Positions 40,585 to 52,916 are shown, counted from the stretch's first letter. The stretch is 64,000 nt of DNA from Erwinia billingiae Eb661 (GCF_000196615.1 NC_014306.1:806001-870000), one strand, 5' to 3'. Translations and numbers: made by a program. The notes: a model not told the origin generated them from the letters alone.

Positions 40585-40687
40585 GATGAAAGAGCGGGAG
40601 ACATTCTTCGAATGCGCTCTGACATTGATGATTCTGAGTATGGTGCCTTTCACCAGCCAGCCGGGTTAATACCTTGCTGGCTTTTTT
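40585..40687 (+). ncRNA. sgrS: Small RNA SgrS, short form without sgrT
   Basis: Start GATGAA as in E. coli SgrS. A 5' hairpin at 40591-40620 has AGAGCG/CGCTCT and CATTC/GAATG arms. A single-stranded stretch then leads to CTGAGTATGGTG (40634-40645), close to the E. coli ptsG-pairing block CTGAGTATTGGTG. A small stem TGGTG/CACCA (40641-40655) and a terminator stem GCCAGC/GCTGGC (40656-40661 with 40676-40681) plus T6 follow. Total ~103 nt, against 227 nt in E. coli, with no room for the 43-residue SgrT. It should repress ptsG mRNA with Hfq. It sits between sgrR and setA as in E. coli. Confidence 0.85.
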
Positions 40688-40762
40688 CGCTGCTCCATGT
40701 TTTCTTCTATGCTTGCTGTTTGTCGACTCACCTCTGTGGCGACTTTTTTTGAAGGATCAGCT

Positions 40763-41941
40763 ATGAAATCGCTCCTCACGCGCCGTCGCCGTATCAATCC
40801 TGTTTACGTCGCCTTTATGGCCGTGTCGTTTATGGTGGGCGTGGCGGGTGCGCTTCAGGCTCCGACGCTTAGCCTGTTTTTGACCCGTGAAGTGGCCGTT
40901 CGTCCGTTCTGGGTCGGGCTGTTTTACACCATCAATGCGATAGCCGGCATTGCGGTGAGCATTTTGCTGGCAAAGCGCTCGGACAACCGGGGCGATCGCC
41001 GCATGCTGATCCTGTTTTGCTGCGTGATGGCGATTGGCAACGCGCTGATCTTTGCCTTCAACCGTGACTATCTGACGCTGATTACCTTTGGCGTGCTGCT
41101 CTCCGCTCTGGCCAGCGTGTCGATGCCGCAAATCTTTGCCCTTGCCCGCGAATATGCTGATAGCTCCGCCCGAGAGGTGGTGATGTTCAGCTCGGTGATG
41201 CGTGCCCAACTGTCACTGGCCTGGGTAGTCGGGCCGCCGTTGTCCTTTGCGCTGGCGCTGAATTACGGCTTCACCACCATGTTTTTGATTGCCGCCGGAC
41301 TGTTTGTGGTCTGTGTGGCGCTGATCTGGTTTGCGCTGCCGTCGGTGCCGCGCGTGGAACAACCGCCTGAAGTGGTGATCACCCAAATCAGCGCGTGGAA
41401 GAATAAAGATGTGCGGCTGCTGTTTATGGCTTCATTGCTGATGTGGACCTGCAACACCATGTATATCATCGATATGCCGCTGTATATCAGCAGCGTGTTG
41501 GGGTTGCCGGATAAGCTGGCTGGATTGCTGATGGGCGTGGCGGCCGGGCTGGAAATCCCGGCGATGCTGCTGGCGGGCCATTATGTGAAGCGCTTCGGCA
41601 AACGCAAAATGATGCTGTTTGCGGTGGCGTCCGGGGCGATATTCTATCTGGGGCTGGTGGTGTTCCACGACAAAGCGGCGTTGATGGCGTTGCAGATCTT
41701 TAATGCCATCTTTATCGGTATTGTCGCCGGGATCGGCATGCTCTATTTCCAGGATCTGATGCCGGGAAGGCCCGGTGCGGCGACCACATTATTTACCAAC
41801 AGTATTTCGACGGGGGTGATTCTGGCGGGCGTGATTCAGGGCGCGCTGGCGGAAACCTTTGGCCATTATTCGGTTTACTGGGCGGCGTTGGTACTGTCGA
41901 TTGGGGCGCTGGTGATGTCGGCCAAAGTGAAGGATGTCTGA
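40763..41941 (+). CDS. setA: Sugar efflux transporter SetA
   Basis: A 392-residue major-facilitator protein with 12 predicted membrane segments that exports sugars and sugar analogues. The start at 40763 (MKSLLTRRRRINPVY) has GAAGGA eight bases upstream; the frame is open further upstream across the sgrS 3' flank, without a start signal. GALQAPTLSLFL and LMPGRPGAATTLFTNS are conserved with E. coli SetA. It is probably co-expressed by read-through from sgrS. Confidence 0.94.
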   Translation: MKSLLTRRRRINPVYVAFMAVSFMVGVAGALQAPTLSLFLTREVAVRPFWVGLFYTINAIAGIAVSILLAKRSDNRGDRRMLILFCCVMAIGNALIFAFNRDYLTLITFGVLLSALASVSMPQIFALAREYADSSAREVVMFSSVMRAQLSLAWVVGPPLSFALALNYGFTTMFLIAAGLFVVCVALIWFALPSVPRVEQPPEVVITQISAWKNKDVRLLFMASLLMWTCNTMYIIDMPLYISSVLGLPDKLAGLLMGVAAGLEIPAMLLAGHYVKRFGKRKMMLFAVASGAIFYLGLVVFHDKAALMALQIFNAIFIGIVAGIGMLYFQDLMPGRPGAATTLFTNSISTGVILAGVIQGALAETFGHYSVYWAALVLSIGALVMSAKVKDV

Positions 41942-41949
41942 GGGACGTT

Positions 41950-41971
41950 CGGGCGGAAGTGCTTCCGCCCG
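41950..41971. terminator. Hairpin between setA and leuD
   Basis: Arms CGGGCGGAAG/CTTCCGCCCG with a two-base loop (or GGGCGGAA/TTCCGCCC with a four-base loop), at a convergent junction, no T run. Same core as the djlA-rluA hairpin. Confidence 0.6.
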
Positions 41972-41980
41972 TGAGGGTCA

Positions 41981-42586
41981 CTAACGCAGAAAGGCCGGCT
42001 GGGTTTTCTCATACGCCGTAATATCGGCGTCATGTTGTAGCGTCAGGCCAATGTTATCCAGCCCGTTGATCAGGCAGTGTCGGCGGAAGCTGTCGATGCT
42101 GAACGCGTAGTGCTTACCATCGGCGATGACCTCCTGCTTTTCCAGATCGACGGTGATTTCCACGCCCGGCTGTGCGGCAACCAGCTGGAACAGCGTGTCT
42201 ACCTCTTCCTCGCTCAACGACACCAGCAGCAGCTGATTGTTAAACGAATTATTGGCAAAGATATCGGCAAAATCGCTGCCGACAATCGCCTGAATACCGT
42301 AGTCAGTCAGTGCCCAGGGCGCATGCTCACGGGAGGAGCCGCAGCCAAAGTTTTCCCGCGTCAGCATAATGCTGGCACCACGAAACGCGGGCTTGTTCAA
42401 CACGAAATCCGGGTTGGGGATCTGGCCTTCGGCATCGCTGTAACGCCAGTCGTAAAACAGGTTGCGGCCAAAACCGGTGCGCGTCACCATCTGCAGAAAT
42501 TGCTTCGGGATAATCGCATCGGTATCGACGTTTGCCGCATCCATCGGCACCACGATGCCGGTATGTTGGGTAAATTTCTTCGCCAT
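41981..42586 (-). CDS. leuD: 3-isopropylmalate dehydratase, small subunit
   Basis: A 201-residue swivel-domain subunit that with LeuC isomerises 2- to 3-isopropylmalate. The signature [15 protein letters not shown] is near residue 78. Length equals E. coli LeuD. Last gene of leuLABCD, nine bases after leuC. Confidence 0.97.
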   Translation of the reverse strand: MAKKFTQHTGIVVPMDAANVDTDAIIPKQFLQMVTRTGFGRNLFYDWRYSDAEGQIPNPDFVLNKPAFRGASIMLTRENFGCGSSREHAPWALTDYGIQAIVGSDFADIFANNSFNNQLLLVSLSEEEVDTLFQLVAAQPGVEITVDLEKQEVIADGKHYAFSIDSFRRHCLINGLDNIGLTLQHDADITAYEKTQPAFLR

Positions 42587-42595
42587 ACAGCCTCT

Positions 42596-43993
42596 TTAAA
42601 TCAGTTCGCGGATATCAGCAAAATGGCCTGCTACCGCCGCAGCCGCAGCCATCGCCGGGCTCAGCAGGTGCGTGCGGCCACCGCGGCCCTGACGACCTTC
42701 GAAGTTACGGTTGCTGGTGGAGGCGCAACGCTCACCGGGATTCAGACGGTCGTTATTCATTGCCAGACACATTGAGCAGCCTGGTAAGCGCCATTCAAAA
42801 CCGGCATCAAGGAAGATTTTGTCCAGACCTTCCTCTTCCGCCTGCGCTTTGACCGGACCGGATCCCGGCACAACATAGGCCTGAACGCCTGGCGCAATCT
42901 TGTGGCCTTTCACCACCGATGCCGCCGCCCGCAAATCCTCAATACGTGAGTTGGTGCAGGAGCCGATAAAGACTTTGTCGATCTTCACCTCGGTCAGCCG
43001 GATGCCAGGCTGCAAATCCATATAGGCCAGCGCCTTCTCGGCTGAGGCACGCTCAACCGGATCGCTGAATGAGGCCGGATCGGGGATCCGCTCGTTAACG
43101 GCGATCACCTGGCCGGGATTGGTGCCCCAGGTAACCTGTGGCGCGATGTCCGCCGCATTTAAGGTCACCACTTTGTCGAAGTGCGCACCGCTGTCGGATT
43201 TCAGCGTCCGCCACCAGGCGACCGCTTCATCCCATTCCGCCCCTTTCGGCGCAAACTGGCGGCCACGGGCGTAATCAAAGGTGGTGTCATCCGGCGCAAC
43301 CAGGCCCGCTTTCGCGCCAAGTTCAATCGCCATATTGCACAGCGTCATGCGGCCTTCCATGCTCAGGGCTTCAACCGCCGGACCACAGAATTCAACCACA
43401 TGGCCATTGCCGCCGCCGCTGCCGGTTTTGCCAATGATCGCCAGCGCAATGTCCTTGGCGGTGATGCCCGGTGCGGTGTGCCCCACCACTTCAATCTTCA
43501 TGGTTTTGGCGCGGGACTGCTTCAGCGTCTGGGTGGCCAGCACATGCTCAACTTCTGAGGTGCCGATACCAAACGCCAGCGCGCCAAAGGCACCGTGAGT
43601 AGAAGTATGCGAGTCGCCACAGACGATGGTCATACCCGGCAGGGACAGGCCCTGCTCAGGACCGATCACATGCACGATGCCCTGGAACGGGTGCTTGAGG
43701 TCATACAAACGCACGCCAAAGGCTTCACAGTTTTTGATCAGCATCGACATCTGGATCCGCGCCATCTCACCGCTCGCATTGATATCACGCGTCTGGGTAG
43801 AGACGTTGTGATCCATGGTGGCGAAGGTCTTTGACGGCTGGCGCACCGGGCGGTTGTGTGCCCGCAGACCATCAAAGGCCTGCGCGGAGGTCACTTCATG
43901 CACCAGATGACGGTCGATATACAGCAGTGGCGTCTCGCCTGGCGCTTCGTGCACCAGATGCGCATCAAACAGCTTCTCGTATAATGTTTTCAT
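42596..43993 (-). CDS. leuC: 3-isopropylmalate dehydratase, large subunit
   Basis: A 465-residue aconitase-family subunit that binds a 4Fe-4S cluster; conserved cysteines are in IGSCTNSR and in [20 protein letters not shown] is the family active-site block. Two bases separate it from leuB. Confidence 0.97.
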   Translation of the reverse strand: MKTLYEKLFDAHLVHEAPGETPLLYIDRHLVHEVTSAQAFDGLRAHNRPVRQPSKTFATMDHNVSTQTRDINASGEMARIQMSMLIKNCEAFGVRLYDLKHPFQGIVHVIGPEQGLSLPGMTIVCGDSHTSTHGAFGALAFGIGTSEVEHVLATQTLKQSRAKTMKIEVVGHTAPGITAKDIALAIIGKTGSGGGNGHVVEFCGPAVEALSMEGRMTLCNMAIELGAKAGLVAPDDTTFDYARGRQFAPKGAEWDEAVAWWRTLKSDSGAHFDKVVTLNAADIAPQVTWGTNPGQVIAVNERIPDPASFSDPVERASAEKALAYMDLQPGIRLTEVKIDKVFIGSCTNSRIEDLRAAASVVKGHKIAPGVQAYVVPGSGPVKAQAEEEGLDKIFLDAGFEWRLPGCSMCLAMNNDRLNPGERCASTSNRNFEGRQGRGGRTHLLSPAMAAAAAVAGHFADIRELI

Positions 43994-43995
43994 AA

Positions 43996-46655
<2,660 letters not shown>

Positions 46656-46699
46656 CGGGATATTCCTTGTCGTGTTTGCTTTACCAGTGCTACGAGCAT

Positions 46700-46728
46700 A
46701 AAAAAACCCGCGCATCGGCGCGGGTTCT
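46700..46728 (-). terminator. leu operon attenuator
   Basis: Stem CCCGCGC/GCGCGGG with a four-base loop and, on the minus strand, a run of T, lying between the leader peptide gene and leuA. It is the terminator arm of leucine attenuation. Confidence 0.9.
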
Positions 46729-46747
46729 TTAGGTTTGTAAGCCTGAA

Positions 46748-46834
46748 TCACTGATTCATTTCTTCGCCCACAAGTCTACCGCGCAATTGGGATGCGTTTA
46801 GTAGTAGACCGAGTAGGCGAGCGGTACGAATCAT
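46748..46834 (-). CDS. leuL: leu operon leader peptide
   Basis: A 28-codon frame, too short for most ORF searches: [20 protein letters not shown] then LVGEEMNQ. It starts at ATG 46834 with GAGG upstream and ends at TGA. It has seven Leu codons, five of them in a block of six codons and four being the rare CTA. E. coli LeuL is also 28 residues with a Leu run. Ribosome stalling at scarce Leu-tRNA should prevent the attenuator from forming. Confidence 0.92.
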   Translation of the reverse strand: MIRTARLLGLLLNASQLRGRLVGEEMNQ

Positions 46835-46867
46835 GTCTTCAGACCTCATAAATTTGCTGTTCCCTTA

Positions 46868-46897
46868 TTGATACTTGATTTGCGGGGGCGATGTCAA
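46868..46897 (-). promoter_or_regulatory. leuLABCD promoter
   Basis: Minus strand TTGACA (46892-46897), 18-base spacer, TATCAA (46868-46873), about 35 bases before leuL. Confidence 0.72.
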
Positions 46898-46913
46898 CCT
46901 TAGCCGTAAGGTT
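46896..46913. repeat. Palindrome abutting the leu -35 element
   Basis: AACCTTA-GCCG-TAAGGTT, perfect seven-base arms, overlapping the leu -35 by two bases. Possible regulator site. Confidence 0.45.
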
Positions 46914-47215
46914 ATAACGGCGGCAGCCAACGCGGCTCAGGAAAGATATTCTGAGGGGAAGCCCGTGAGCAGAACAAAAAGGAAGGCGGGCAAACAGGGA
47001 TATTTTTCAACGGGAACTGCGGCTGGATTATTCGCGCCAAACTGGCCTTTAAAAAAGCGGTTAATCAATGGCTTGCATAGGAAAATCTTATGACTTACCC
47101 GGAGACTTATGCCGCTTCTCTTCAGCGAAATATGTTTGATAATTAAATGCTGGCAGCAGATAAAACTAAATTAGGCGCGATGTTTGAACAGGTGAGCTTG
47201 AATTAAGGCTGTGAA

Positions 47216-47233
47216 CGTTTTGATAACAAAACG
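47216..47233. repeat. Palindrome in the leu-ilvI interval
   Basis: CGTTTTG-ATAA-CAAAACG, perfect seven-base arms, about 270 bases upstream of the ilvIH promoter. A possible protein-binding site; no regulator assigned. Confidence 0.4.
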
Positions 47234-47484
47234 ATCGCACTGCAAAAGAATTGCTCACCAGAACAAACCGCTTTTCTTTCAGCCTTTGGTCAGTGTATTT
47301 GTCGACAAGTCCCCATTAGCGGTAGTGCCTTGCGGACCTGGTATTCGTTAAAAGCCGTGCTTGCAGGTTTGCCTGCCAACTTTTCTACGGTTATGGTACG
47401 TCCATCAACGCATAAAAATAGCCAGGGATTCACCCTGTACCTGGATTCTGGAAATGATTTCCAGCGTCTTTGCATAAACACAGG

Positions 47485-47512
47485 TTTTGACCTTATCTGC
47501 CTATACGATAAT
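47485..47512 (+). promoter_or_regulatory. Candidate ilvIH promoter
   Basis: TTTTGA (47485-47490), 16-base spacer, GATAAT (47507-47512), 29 bases before ilvI. E. coli ilvIH depends on Lrp bound far upstream; the AT-rich DNA here is compatible. Confidence 0.4.
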
Positions 47513-47540
47513 TCAGCACCTTAAGAGCCTGGAGGCAAAA

Positions 47541-49265
47541 ATGGAGATGTTGTCAGGAGCCGAGATGGTCGTCCGATCGTTGATCGATCAGGGCGTTAAA
47601 CATGTATTCGGCTACCCCGGCGGGGCAGTACTTGATATCTATGATGCGCTACAAACCGTCGGCGGCATCGATCATATACTGGTTCGTCACGAGCAGGGCG
47701 CGGTGCACATGGCGGACGGCTACGCCCGTTCCACCGGTGAAGTGGGCGTGGTGCTGGTCACCTCCGGCCCAGGCGCGACCAATGCCATCACCGGCATCGC
47801 CACTGCTTATATGGATTCAATCCCATTAGTCGTGCTCTCCGGCCAGGTGCCTTCCTCACTGATTGGTTACGATGCTTTCCAGGAGTGCGACATGGTCGGG
47901 ATTTCCCGCCCGGTGGTGAAGCACAGCTTTATGGTCAAGTCGGCTGAAGATATTCCGACCATCATGAAAAAGGCATTCTGGCTGGCTGCCAGCGGACGTC
48001 CTGGTCCGGTGGTGATCGATCTGCCGAAAGACATGATGAACCCGGCGAACAAATTACCGTATGTCTGGCCAGATGAAGTCAGCATGCGCTCATACAACCC
48101 GACCACTCAGGGACACAAAGGCCAGATTAAGCGCGCCTTGCAGACCCTGCTGGCGGCGAAACAGCCTGTGATCTATGCCGGCGGCGGCGTAATCAATTCC
48201 GCGTGTGATGATGAGCTTCGTCAGATCGCCGAAAAACTTAACCTGCCGGTCACCTGTTCGCTGATGGGCCTGGGCGCCTTCCCCGGCACCCATCGCCAGA
48301 GCGTCGGCATGTTGGGTATGCACGGTACTTATGAAGCCAATATGACCATGCATAACGCTGACGTAATCTTCGCCGTCGGCGTGCGCTTTGATGACCGCAC
48401 CACCAACAATCTGGCGAAATACTGCCCGAATGCTACCGTGCTGCATATCGACATCGATCCGACGTCAATTTCCAAGACTGTGCCGGCAGATGTGCCGATC
48501 GTCGGCGATGCTAAGCAGGTGCTGACGCAGATGCTTGAGCTGCTGGAACAGGGTGACAAGCAGCAGGATTTCGACAGTCTTCGCGACTGGTGGCAGAGCA
48601 TCGATCAGTGGCGTTCCCGTCAGTGTCTGGAGTTCGATCGTAAGAGTGAGCAGATTAAACCTCAGGCGGTTATCGAAACCATCTGCCGTCTGACCCATGG
48701 TGAAGCCTATGTCACCTCCGACGTGGGTCAGCACCAGATGTTTGCCGCGCTCTATTATCAATTCGACAAACCGCGTCGTTGGATCAACTCCGGTGGCCTC
48801 GGCACGATGGGCTTCGGCCTGCCCGCTGCGCTGGGCGTCAAGCTGGCGGTACCGGAAGCCACGGTGGTGTGCGTCACCGGCGACGGCAGTATCCAGATGA
48901 ACATTCAGGAACTGTCCACCGCGCTGCAGTACGATCTGCCGGTGCTGGTGCTGAGCCTCAACAACCGCGTGCTGGGTATGGTGAAACAGTGGCAGGACAT
49001 GATCTACTCTGGCCGTCACTCACAGTCTTATATGGAATCTTTGCCTGACTTTGTGAAACTGGCAGAAGCTTATGGCCACGTCGGCATCAATATCAGCCGT
49101 CCGGAGGATCTGGAAGCCAAGCTGACTCAGGCACTGGAAGAGTTAGGTAAAGGGCGTCTGGTGTTTGTCGATGTTAACGTCGATGGCACTGAGCACGTCT
49201 ACCCGATGCATATCCGCGGCGGGGGAATGGACGAAATGTGGCTTAGCAAAACGGAGAGGACTTAA
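47541..49265 (+). CDS. ilvI: Acetolactate synthase III, large subunit
   Basis: A 574-residue ThDP-dependent enzyme making acetolactate and acetohydroxybutyrate for branched-chain amino acids. The start at 47541 ([14 protein letters not shown]) has GGAGG six bases upstream; an earlier in-frame ATG lacks one. The catalytic Glu is in [16 protein letters not shown], and the ThDP/Mg motif is [17 protein letters not shown]. Length equals E. coli IlvI. Two bases before ilvH. Confidence 0.97.
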   Translation: MEMLSGAEMVVRSLIDQGVKHVFGYPGGAVLDIYDALQTVGGIDHILVRHEQGAVHMADGYARSTGEVGVVLVTSGPGATNAITGIATAYMDSIPLVVLSGQVPSSLIGYDAFQECDMVGISRPVVKHSFMVKSAEDIPTIMKKAFWLAASGRPGPVVIDLPKDMMNPANKLPYVWPDEVSMRSYNPTTQGHKGQIKRALQTLLAAKQPVIYAGGGVINSACDDELRQIAEKLNLPVTCSLMGLGAFPGTHRQSVGMLGMHGTYEANMTMHNADVIFAVGVRFDDRTTNNLAKYCPNATVLHIDIDPTSISKTVPADVPIVGDAKQVLTQMLELLEQGDKQQDFDSLRDWWQSIDQWRSRQCLEFDRKSEQIKPQAVIETICRLTHGEAYVTSDVGQHQMFAALYYQFDKPRRWINSGGLGTMGFGLPAALGVKLAVPEATVVCVTGDGSIQMNIQELSTALQYDLPVLVLSLNNRVLGMVKQWQDMIYSGRHSQSYMESLPDFVKLAEAYGHVGINISRPEDLEAKLTQALEELGKGRLVFVDVNVDGTEHVYPMHIRGGGMDEMWLSKTERT

Positions 49266-49267
49266 TT

Positions 49268-49759
49268 ATGCGTCGTGTTTTATCAGTACTGCTGGAAAAC
49301 GAATCCGGCGCATTGTCCCGCGTGGTTGGCCTGTTCTCCCAGCGTGGCTACAACATTGAAAGCCTGACCGTGGCACCGACCGATGACCCAACGCTTTCGC
49401 GCATGACCATTCAGACCGTGGGTGATGCCAAGGTGTTGGAACAGATCGAAAAGCAGCTGCACAAGCTGGTGGACGTGCTGCGCGTGACGGAATTAGGTCA
49501 GGGCGCTTACGTCGAACGTGAAGTGATGTTGGTGAAAGTTCAGGCTACCGGTTACGGCCGCGAAGAAGTGAAACGCAGCGCTGAGATCTTCCGTGGCCAG
49601 ATTGTGGATGTGACGCCTTCGCTTTATACGGTTCAGCTTACCGGCACCAGCGATAAGCTGGATGCGTTCCTCAACACCGTGCGCGAAGTGGCGGAAATTG
49701 TTGAAGTCGCCCGCTCCGGTATCGTCGGCGTTTCTCGTGGTGACCGCATTATGCGTTAA
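49268..49759 (+). CDS. ilvH: Acetolactate synthase III, small regulatory subunit
   Basis: A 163-residue subunit that raises IlvI activity and confers valine feedback inhibition. An N-terminal ACT domain ([20 protein letters not shown]) is followed by the C-terminal regulatory domain. Same length as E. coli IlvH; followed by a terminator. Confidence 0.97.
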   Translation: MRRVLSVLLENESGALSRVVGLFSQRGYNIESLTVAPTDDPTLSRMTIQTVGDAKVLEQIEKQLHKLVDVLRVTELGQGAYVEREVMLVKVQATGYGREEVKRSAEIFRGQIVDVTPSLYTVQLTGTSDKLDAFLNTVREVAEIVEVARSGIVGVSRGDRIMR

Positions 49760-49790
49760 TCACGCCCGGTGATTATCGCTCTTTTCTGCT

Positions 49791-49815
49791 AACCCAGCGT
49801 AATGCTGGGTTTTTT
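49791..49815 (+). terminator. ilvIH terminator
   Basis: Stem AACCCAGC/GCTGGGTT, five-base loop, T6. Confidence 0.93.
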
Positions 49816-49955
49816 ATTTTTTGTCTGAAAGCTAACGCACAGAAGTAAAAGCGGTTGCTCGCTAAACTGTTCTGCTGTTAGATGTAACAAATCTCTTATC
49901 CATAGCCGGGACGTGGCTATTTTCTGCGCCGTCACGGTGCTAGCGTGGGGTTATT

Positions 49956-50966
49956 GTGAAACTGGATGAAATTGCGCGCCTGGCCGGTGTTTCGCGCACG
50001 ACTGCCAGCTATGTTATTAACGGCAAAGCTAAGCAGTATCGTGTCAGCGACAAAACCGTCGAAAAGGTCATGGCAGTCGTGCGCGAGCATAATTACCATC
50101 CCAACGCGGTGGCTGCCGGGCTCCGTGCGGGGCGTACGCGGTCGATAGGGCTGGTTATTCCTGATTTGGAGAATACCAGCTACACGCGTATTGCGAATTA
50201 CCTTGAACGACAGGCGCGTCAGCGCGGCTACCAACTGCTGATTGCCTGTTCTGAAGATCAGCCCGATAACGAAATGCGCTGCGTGGAGCATCTGTTGCAG
50301 CGTCAGGTTGATGCGATCATCGTCTCAACGTCGTTACCACCGGAACATCCTTTCTATCAGCGCTGGATCAACGATCCCTTACCGATCATCGCCCTTGACC
50401 GTGCGCTGGATCGCGAGCACTTCACCAGCGTGGTCGGTGCCGATCAGGACGACGCCGAAATGCTGGCGGCGGAATTGCGCAAGCAACCGGTCGAATCGAT
50501 TCTGTTTATGGGGGCCTTACCTGAGTTATCCGTCAGCTTCCTGCGCGAGATGGGTTTCCGGGATGCCTGGAAAGGGGACGAACGCACCATCGACTTTATC
50601 TACGCCAACAGCTTTGAACGGACCGCGGCAGCCGCGCTGTTCGAGAAGTGGCTGGAGACGCACGATATGCCCGATGCGCTGTTTACCACTTCCTTCGGCC
50701 TGTTGCAGGGCGTGATGGACGTGACGCTGAAACGTGAGGGACGTCTGCCAAGCAATCTGGCGATTGCCACCTTCGGCGATCATGAGCTGCTGGATTTCCT
50801 CGATTGTCCGGTGCTGGCGGTCGGCCAGCGTCACCGGGATGTGGCCGAACGGGTGCTTGAGCTGGTGCTGGCGAGTCTGGATGAACCGCGAAAACCGAAG
50901 CCAGGATTAACGCGAATCCGGCGTAATCTTTATCGGCGGGGCAGGTTAAGCCGTAAAGCGAGTTAA
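49956..50966 (+). CDS. cra: Catabolite repressor/activator Cra (FruR)
   Basis: A 336-residue LacI-family regulator that switches glycolytic and gluconeogenic genes in response to fructose 1-phosphate. It starts at GTG (49956), as in E. coli; the N-terminal helix-turn-helix is [20 protein letters not shown], followed by a periplasmic-binding-like effector domain. Nearly identical to E. coli Cra in its first 110 residues. Monocistronic, with its own terminator. Confidence 0.97.
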   Translation: MKLDEIARLAGVSRTTASYVINGKAKQYRVSDKTVEKVMAVVREHNYHPNAVAAGLRAGRTRSIGLVIPDLENTSYTRIANYLERQARQRGYQLLIACSEDQPDNEMRCVEHLLQRQVDAIIVSTSLPPEHPFYQRWINDPLPIIALDRALDREHFTSVVGADQDDAEMLAAELRKQPVESILFMGALPELSVSFLREMGFRDAWKGDERTIDFIYANSFERTAAAALFEKWLETHDMPDALFTTSFGLLQGVMDVTLKREGRLPSNLAIATFGDHELLDFLDCPVLAVGQRHRDVAERVLELVLASLDEPRKPKPGLTRIRRNLYRRGRLSRKAS

Positions 50967-50977
50967 CATTTCCACAT

Positions 50978-51003
50978 AAAAAGGCAGCCTGACTGCCTTT
51001 TTT
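50978..51003 (+). terminator. cra terminator
   Basis: AAAAAGGCAG/CTGCCTTTTT with a five-base loop, followed by T-rich sequence. Confidence 0.92.
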
Positions 51004-51422
51004 CTTTTTGATTGCCTGGCAAAAATCAGCCTGCGTTAACAACTGCTAAATTGTCGTGAGTTTTCTGTGACCAGGATTCACGTAAATAAAAGTAAAGGCG
51101 AATCAGTCCGCCGCTTATCATTTATCTAAATCTTCCTGATTATTAAAAATTTAGGACAAACCAGTCGACAGAAGCTCAGGCGCAGCGCGACTGAGGTAGG
51201 AATCTCTTAGGATATACCCTAAAATGCCGTCCATGTCGCAAAGTTGAGGGTGAGGAATTTACGGCGTAGAACTGGCATATTTTTGAACAATCTAATTTTA
51301 CCGCAGAATTTCCTGCCACTATTCATTAGTTTATTTTTAAATTCCTGACCAGACCGCGTTCTTTTTAACTCCCTCCAGTTTTAACTGGCTCAGAAATAAT
51401 TCTCTCCAACCTCTGCTGCGCC
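51004..51422. other. Non-coding interval between cra and the mra promoter
   Basis: About 420 bases, AT-rich, with no credible gene on either strand. It contains a perfect palindrome CCAGTT-TT-AACTGG at 51375-51388 and a weaker TTAGG/CCTAA repeat at 51207-51222. E. coli has a similarly long leader here. No sRNA could be recognised. Confidence 0.5.
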
Positions 51423-51452
51423 TTGACAATGTTTTCCTTCGCTCCGTAAACT
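51423..51452 (+). promoter_or_regulatory. mra promoter of the dcw cluster
   Basis: TTGACA (51423-51428), 18-base spacer, TAAACT (51447-51452), upstream of mraZ at the position of E. coli Pmra, the main promoter of the division and cell-wall genes. Confidence 0.72.
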
Positions 51453-51459
51453 CCTTTGG

Positions 51460-51484
51460 TGGGAAATTGTGGTGTAAAGTGGTG
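51460..51484 (+). promoter_or_regulatory. MraZ boxes, partly degenerate
   Basis: Three five-base repeats with five-base spacers: TGGGA (51460), TGGTG (51470), TGGTG (51480). MraZ binds TGGGN direct repeats in E. coli, so boxes two and three deviate at the fourth base. The layout and position are those of the autoregulatory operator. Confidence 0.65.
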
Positions 51485-51513
51485 AACAGGGGTAACTGGA
51501 GGGTGAGGCTGGC

Positions 51514-51972
51514 ATGTTCCGTGGGGCAACGTTAGTCAATCTCGACAGCAAGGGACGGCTCGCCGTACCCACGCGCTATCGCGAAACGCTGATCGGGGAA
51601 TCACAAGGGCAAATGGTTTGTACCATTGACCTTCACCAGGCATGCCTGCTGCTTTATACCCTGCCCGAATGGGAAATTATTGAACGTAAACTGGCCCGCT
51701 TATCGAGCATGAACCCGGCCGAACGCCGCGTACAGCGCCTGTTACTGGGACATGCCAGCGAGTGTCAGATGGATAATGCAGGTCGTTTGCTGGTAGCCAC
51801 AACGCTACGTCAGCATGCGAATTTGACCAAAGAAGTGATGCTGGTTGGACAGTTCAACAAGTTTGAGCTGTGGGATGAACAGACCTGGTATCAACAAGTC
51901 AGGGAGGATATTGACGCAGAGCAGTCGACTCAGGAACCGTTATCTGAGCGTTTGCAGGATTTGTCACTATAG
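51514..51972 (+). CDS. mraZ: Transcriptional regulator MraZ
   Basis: A 152-residue regulator with two AbrB-like (SpoVT) domains forming a ring oligomer; it represses its own dcw promoter. The duplicated motif appears as [16 protein letters not shown] and [14 protein letters not shown]. Start ATG 51514 follows a GGAGG-containing leader. Two bases before rsmH. Confidence 0.96.
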   Translation: MFRGATLVNLDSKGRLAVPTRYRETLIGESQGQMVCTIDLHQACLLLYTLPEWEIIERKLARLSSMNPAERRVQRLLLGHASECQMDNAGRLLVATTLRQHANLTKEVMLVGQFNKFELWDEQTWYQQVREDIDAEQSTQEPLSERLQDLSL

Positions 51973-51974
51973 CT

Positions 51975-52916
51975 ATGCAGGATAATTTCAAACATACCAC
52001 GGTGCTGTTAGATGAGGCGGTAAATGGCCTCAACATTAAATCTGACGGCATTTATCTCGATGGCACCTTTGGACGAGGTGGACATTCGCGCCTGATCCTC
52101 TCTCAACTGGGAGAGCACGGTCGTCTCTATGCCATAGACCGCGATCCGCAGGCGATTGCCGCCGCCGCAGAGATCACTGACCCACGTTTCCAGATCATCC
52201 ATGGCCCTTTTTCCGCGCTGGCAGACTATGCCGACGAACTCGGCCTGACCGGCAAGATCGACGGCATTCTGCTGGATCTTGGCGTGTCATCGCCGCAGCT
52301 GGATGATGCCGAACGCGGGTTCTCCTTTATGCGTGATGGACCGCTGGATATGCGCATGGATCCCACCAAAGGACAGTCGGCTTCGCAGTGGTTACTGCAG
52401 GCTGAAGAGAGCGATATTGCTTTTGTGCTGAAGACCTTTGGCGAAGAACGTTTTGCCAAGCGTATTGCCCGCGCCATCGTTGAACGCAACCGCGAACAGC
52501 CGATGACGCGCACCAAAGAGCTGGCGGATGTGATCTACGCCGCCACGCCAGTGAAAGACAAGTTTAAGCACCCGGCGACCCGCAGCTTCCAGGCGATCCG
52601 CATTTGGGTCAACAGCGAGCTGGAAGAGATTGAGCAGGCCTTGAAAGGCGCGCTGACGGCTCTGGCACCGGAAGGTCGTTTATCGGTGATCAGCTTCCAT
52701 TCACTGGAAGACCGTATCGTTAAACGCTTTATGCGCGAGCAGAGTCGCGGACCTCAGGTCCCCGCCGGGATCCCGATGACCGAAGCGCAGCTGGCTAAGC
52801 TGGGTGGGCGCCACCTCAAAGCCTTCGGCAAAATGATGCCGGGTGACGAGGAAGTGAAAGAGAATCCACGCGCCCGCAGTTCTGTCTTACGCGTCGCAGA
52901 GAGGACGGCGTCATGA
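51975..52916 (+). CDS. rsmH: 16S rRNA m4C1402 methyltransferase RsmH (MraW)
   Basis: A 313-residue SAM-dependent methyltransferase modifying N4 of C1402 in 16S rRNA. The SAM motif is [15 protein letters not shown], with [18 protein letters not shown] and [12 protein letters not shown] also conserved. Same length as E. coli. Its TGA overlaps the ftsL ATG by four bases. Confidence 0.97.
   Translation: MQDNFKHTTVLLDEAVNGLNIKSDGIYLDGTFGRGGHSRLILSQLGEHGRLYAIDRDPQAIAAAAEITDPRFQIIHGPFSALADYADELGLTGKIDGILLDLGVSSPQLDDAERGFSFMRDGPLDMRMDPTKGQSASQWLLQAEESDIAFVLKTFGEERFAKRIARAIVERNREQPMTRTKELADVIYAATPVKDKFKHPATRSFQAIRIWVNSELEEIEQALKGALTALAPEGRLSVISFHSLEDRIVKRFMREQSRGPQVPAGIPMTEAQLAKLGGRHLKAFGKMMPGDEEVKENPRARSSVLRVAERTAS

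Larger units (their letters stand above)
47069..47524 (+). pseudogene. Possible decayed reading frame of unknown origin
   Basis: One frame from ATG 47069 to TAA 47522-47524 is interrupted only by TAA at 47144 and TAA at 47204, leaving about 150 codons including a 105-codon open stretch that reaches the ilvI leader. It matches neither LeuO nor anything I recognise. The interval 46898-47540 is AT-rich, and E. coli has leuO there. It could be a dead gene or simply non-coding regulatory DNA for ilvIH (Lrp sites in E. coli). Low certainty. Confidence 0.22.

Noticed and set aside
46875..47093. 72-codon plus-strand frame upstream of ilvI
   Set aside because: Would start at TTG within the leu promoter, has no SD and no similarity; kept only as part of the unexplained interval.
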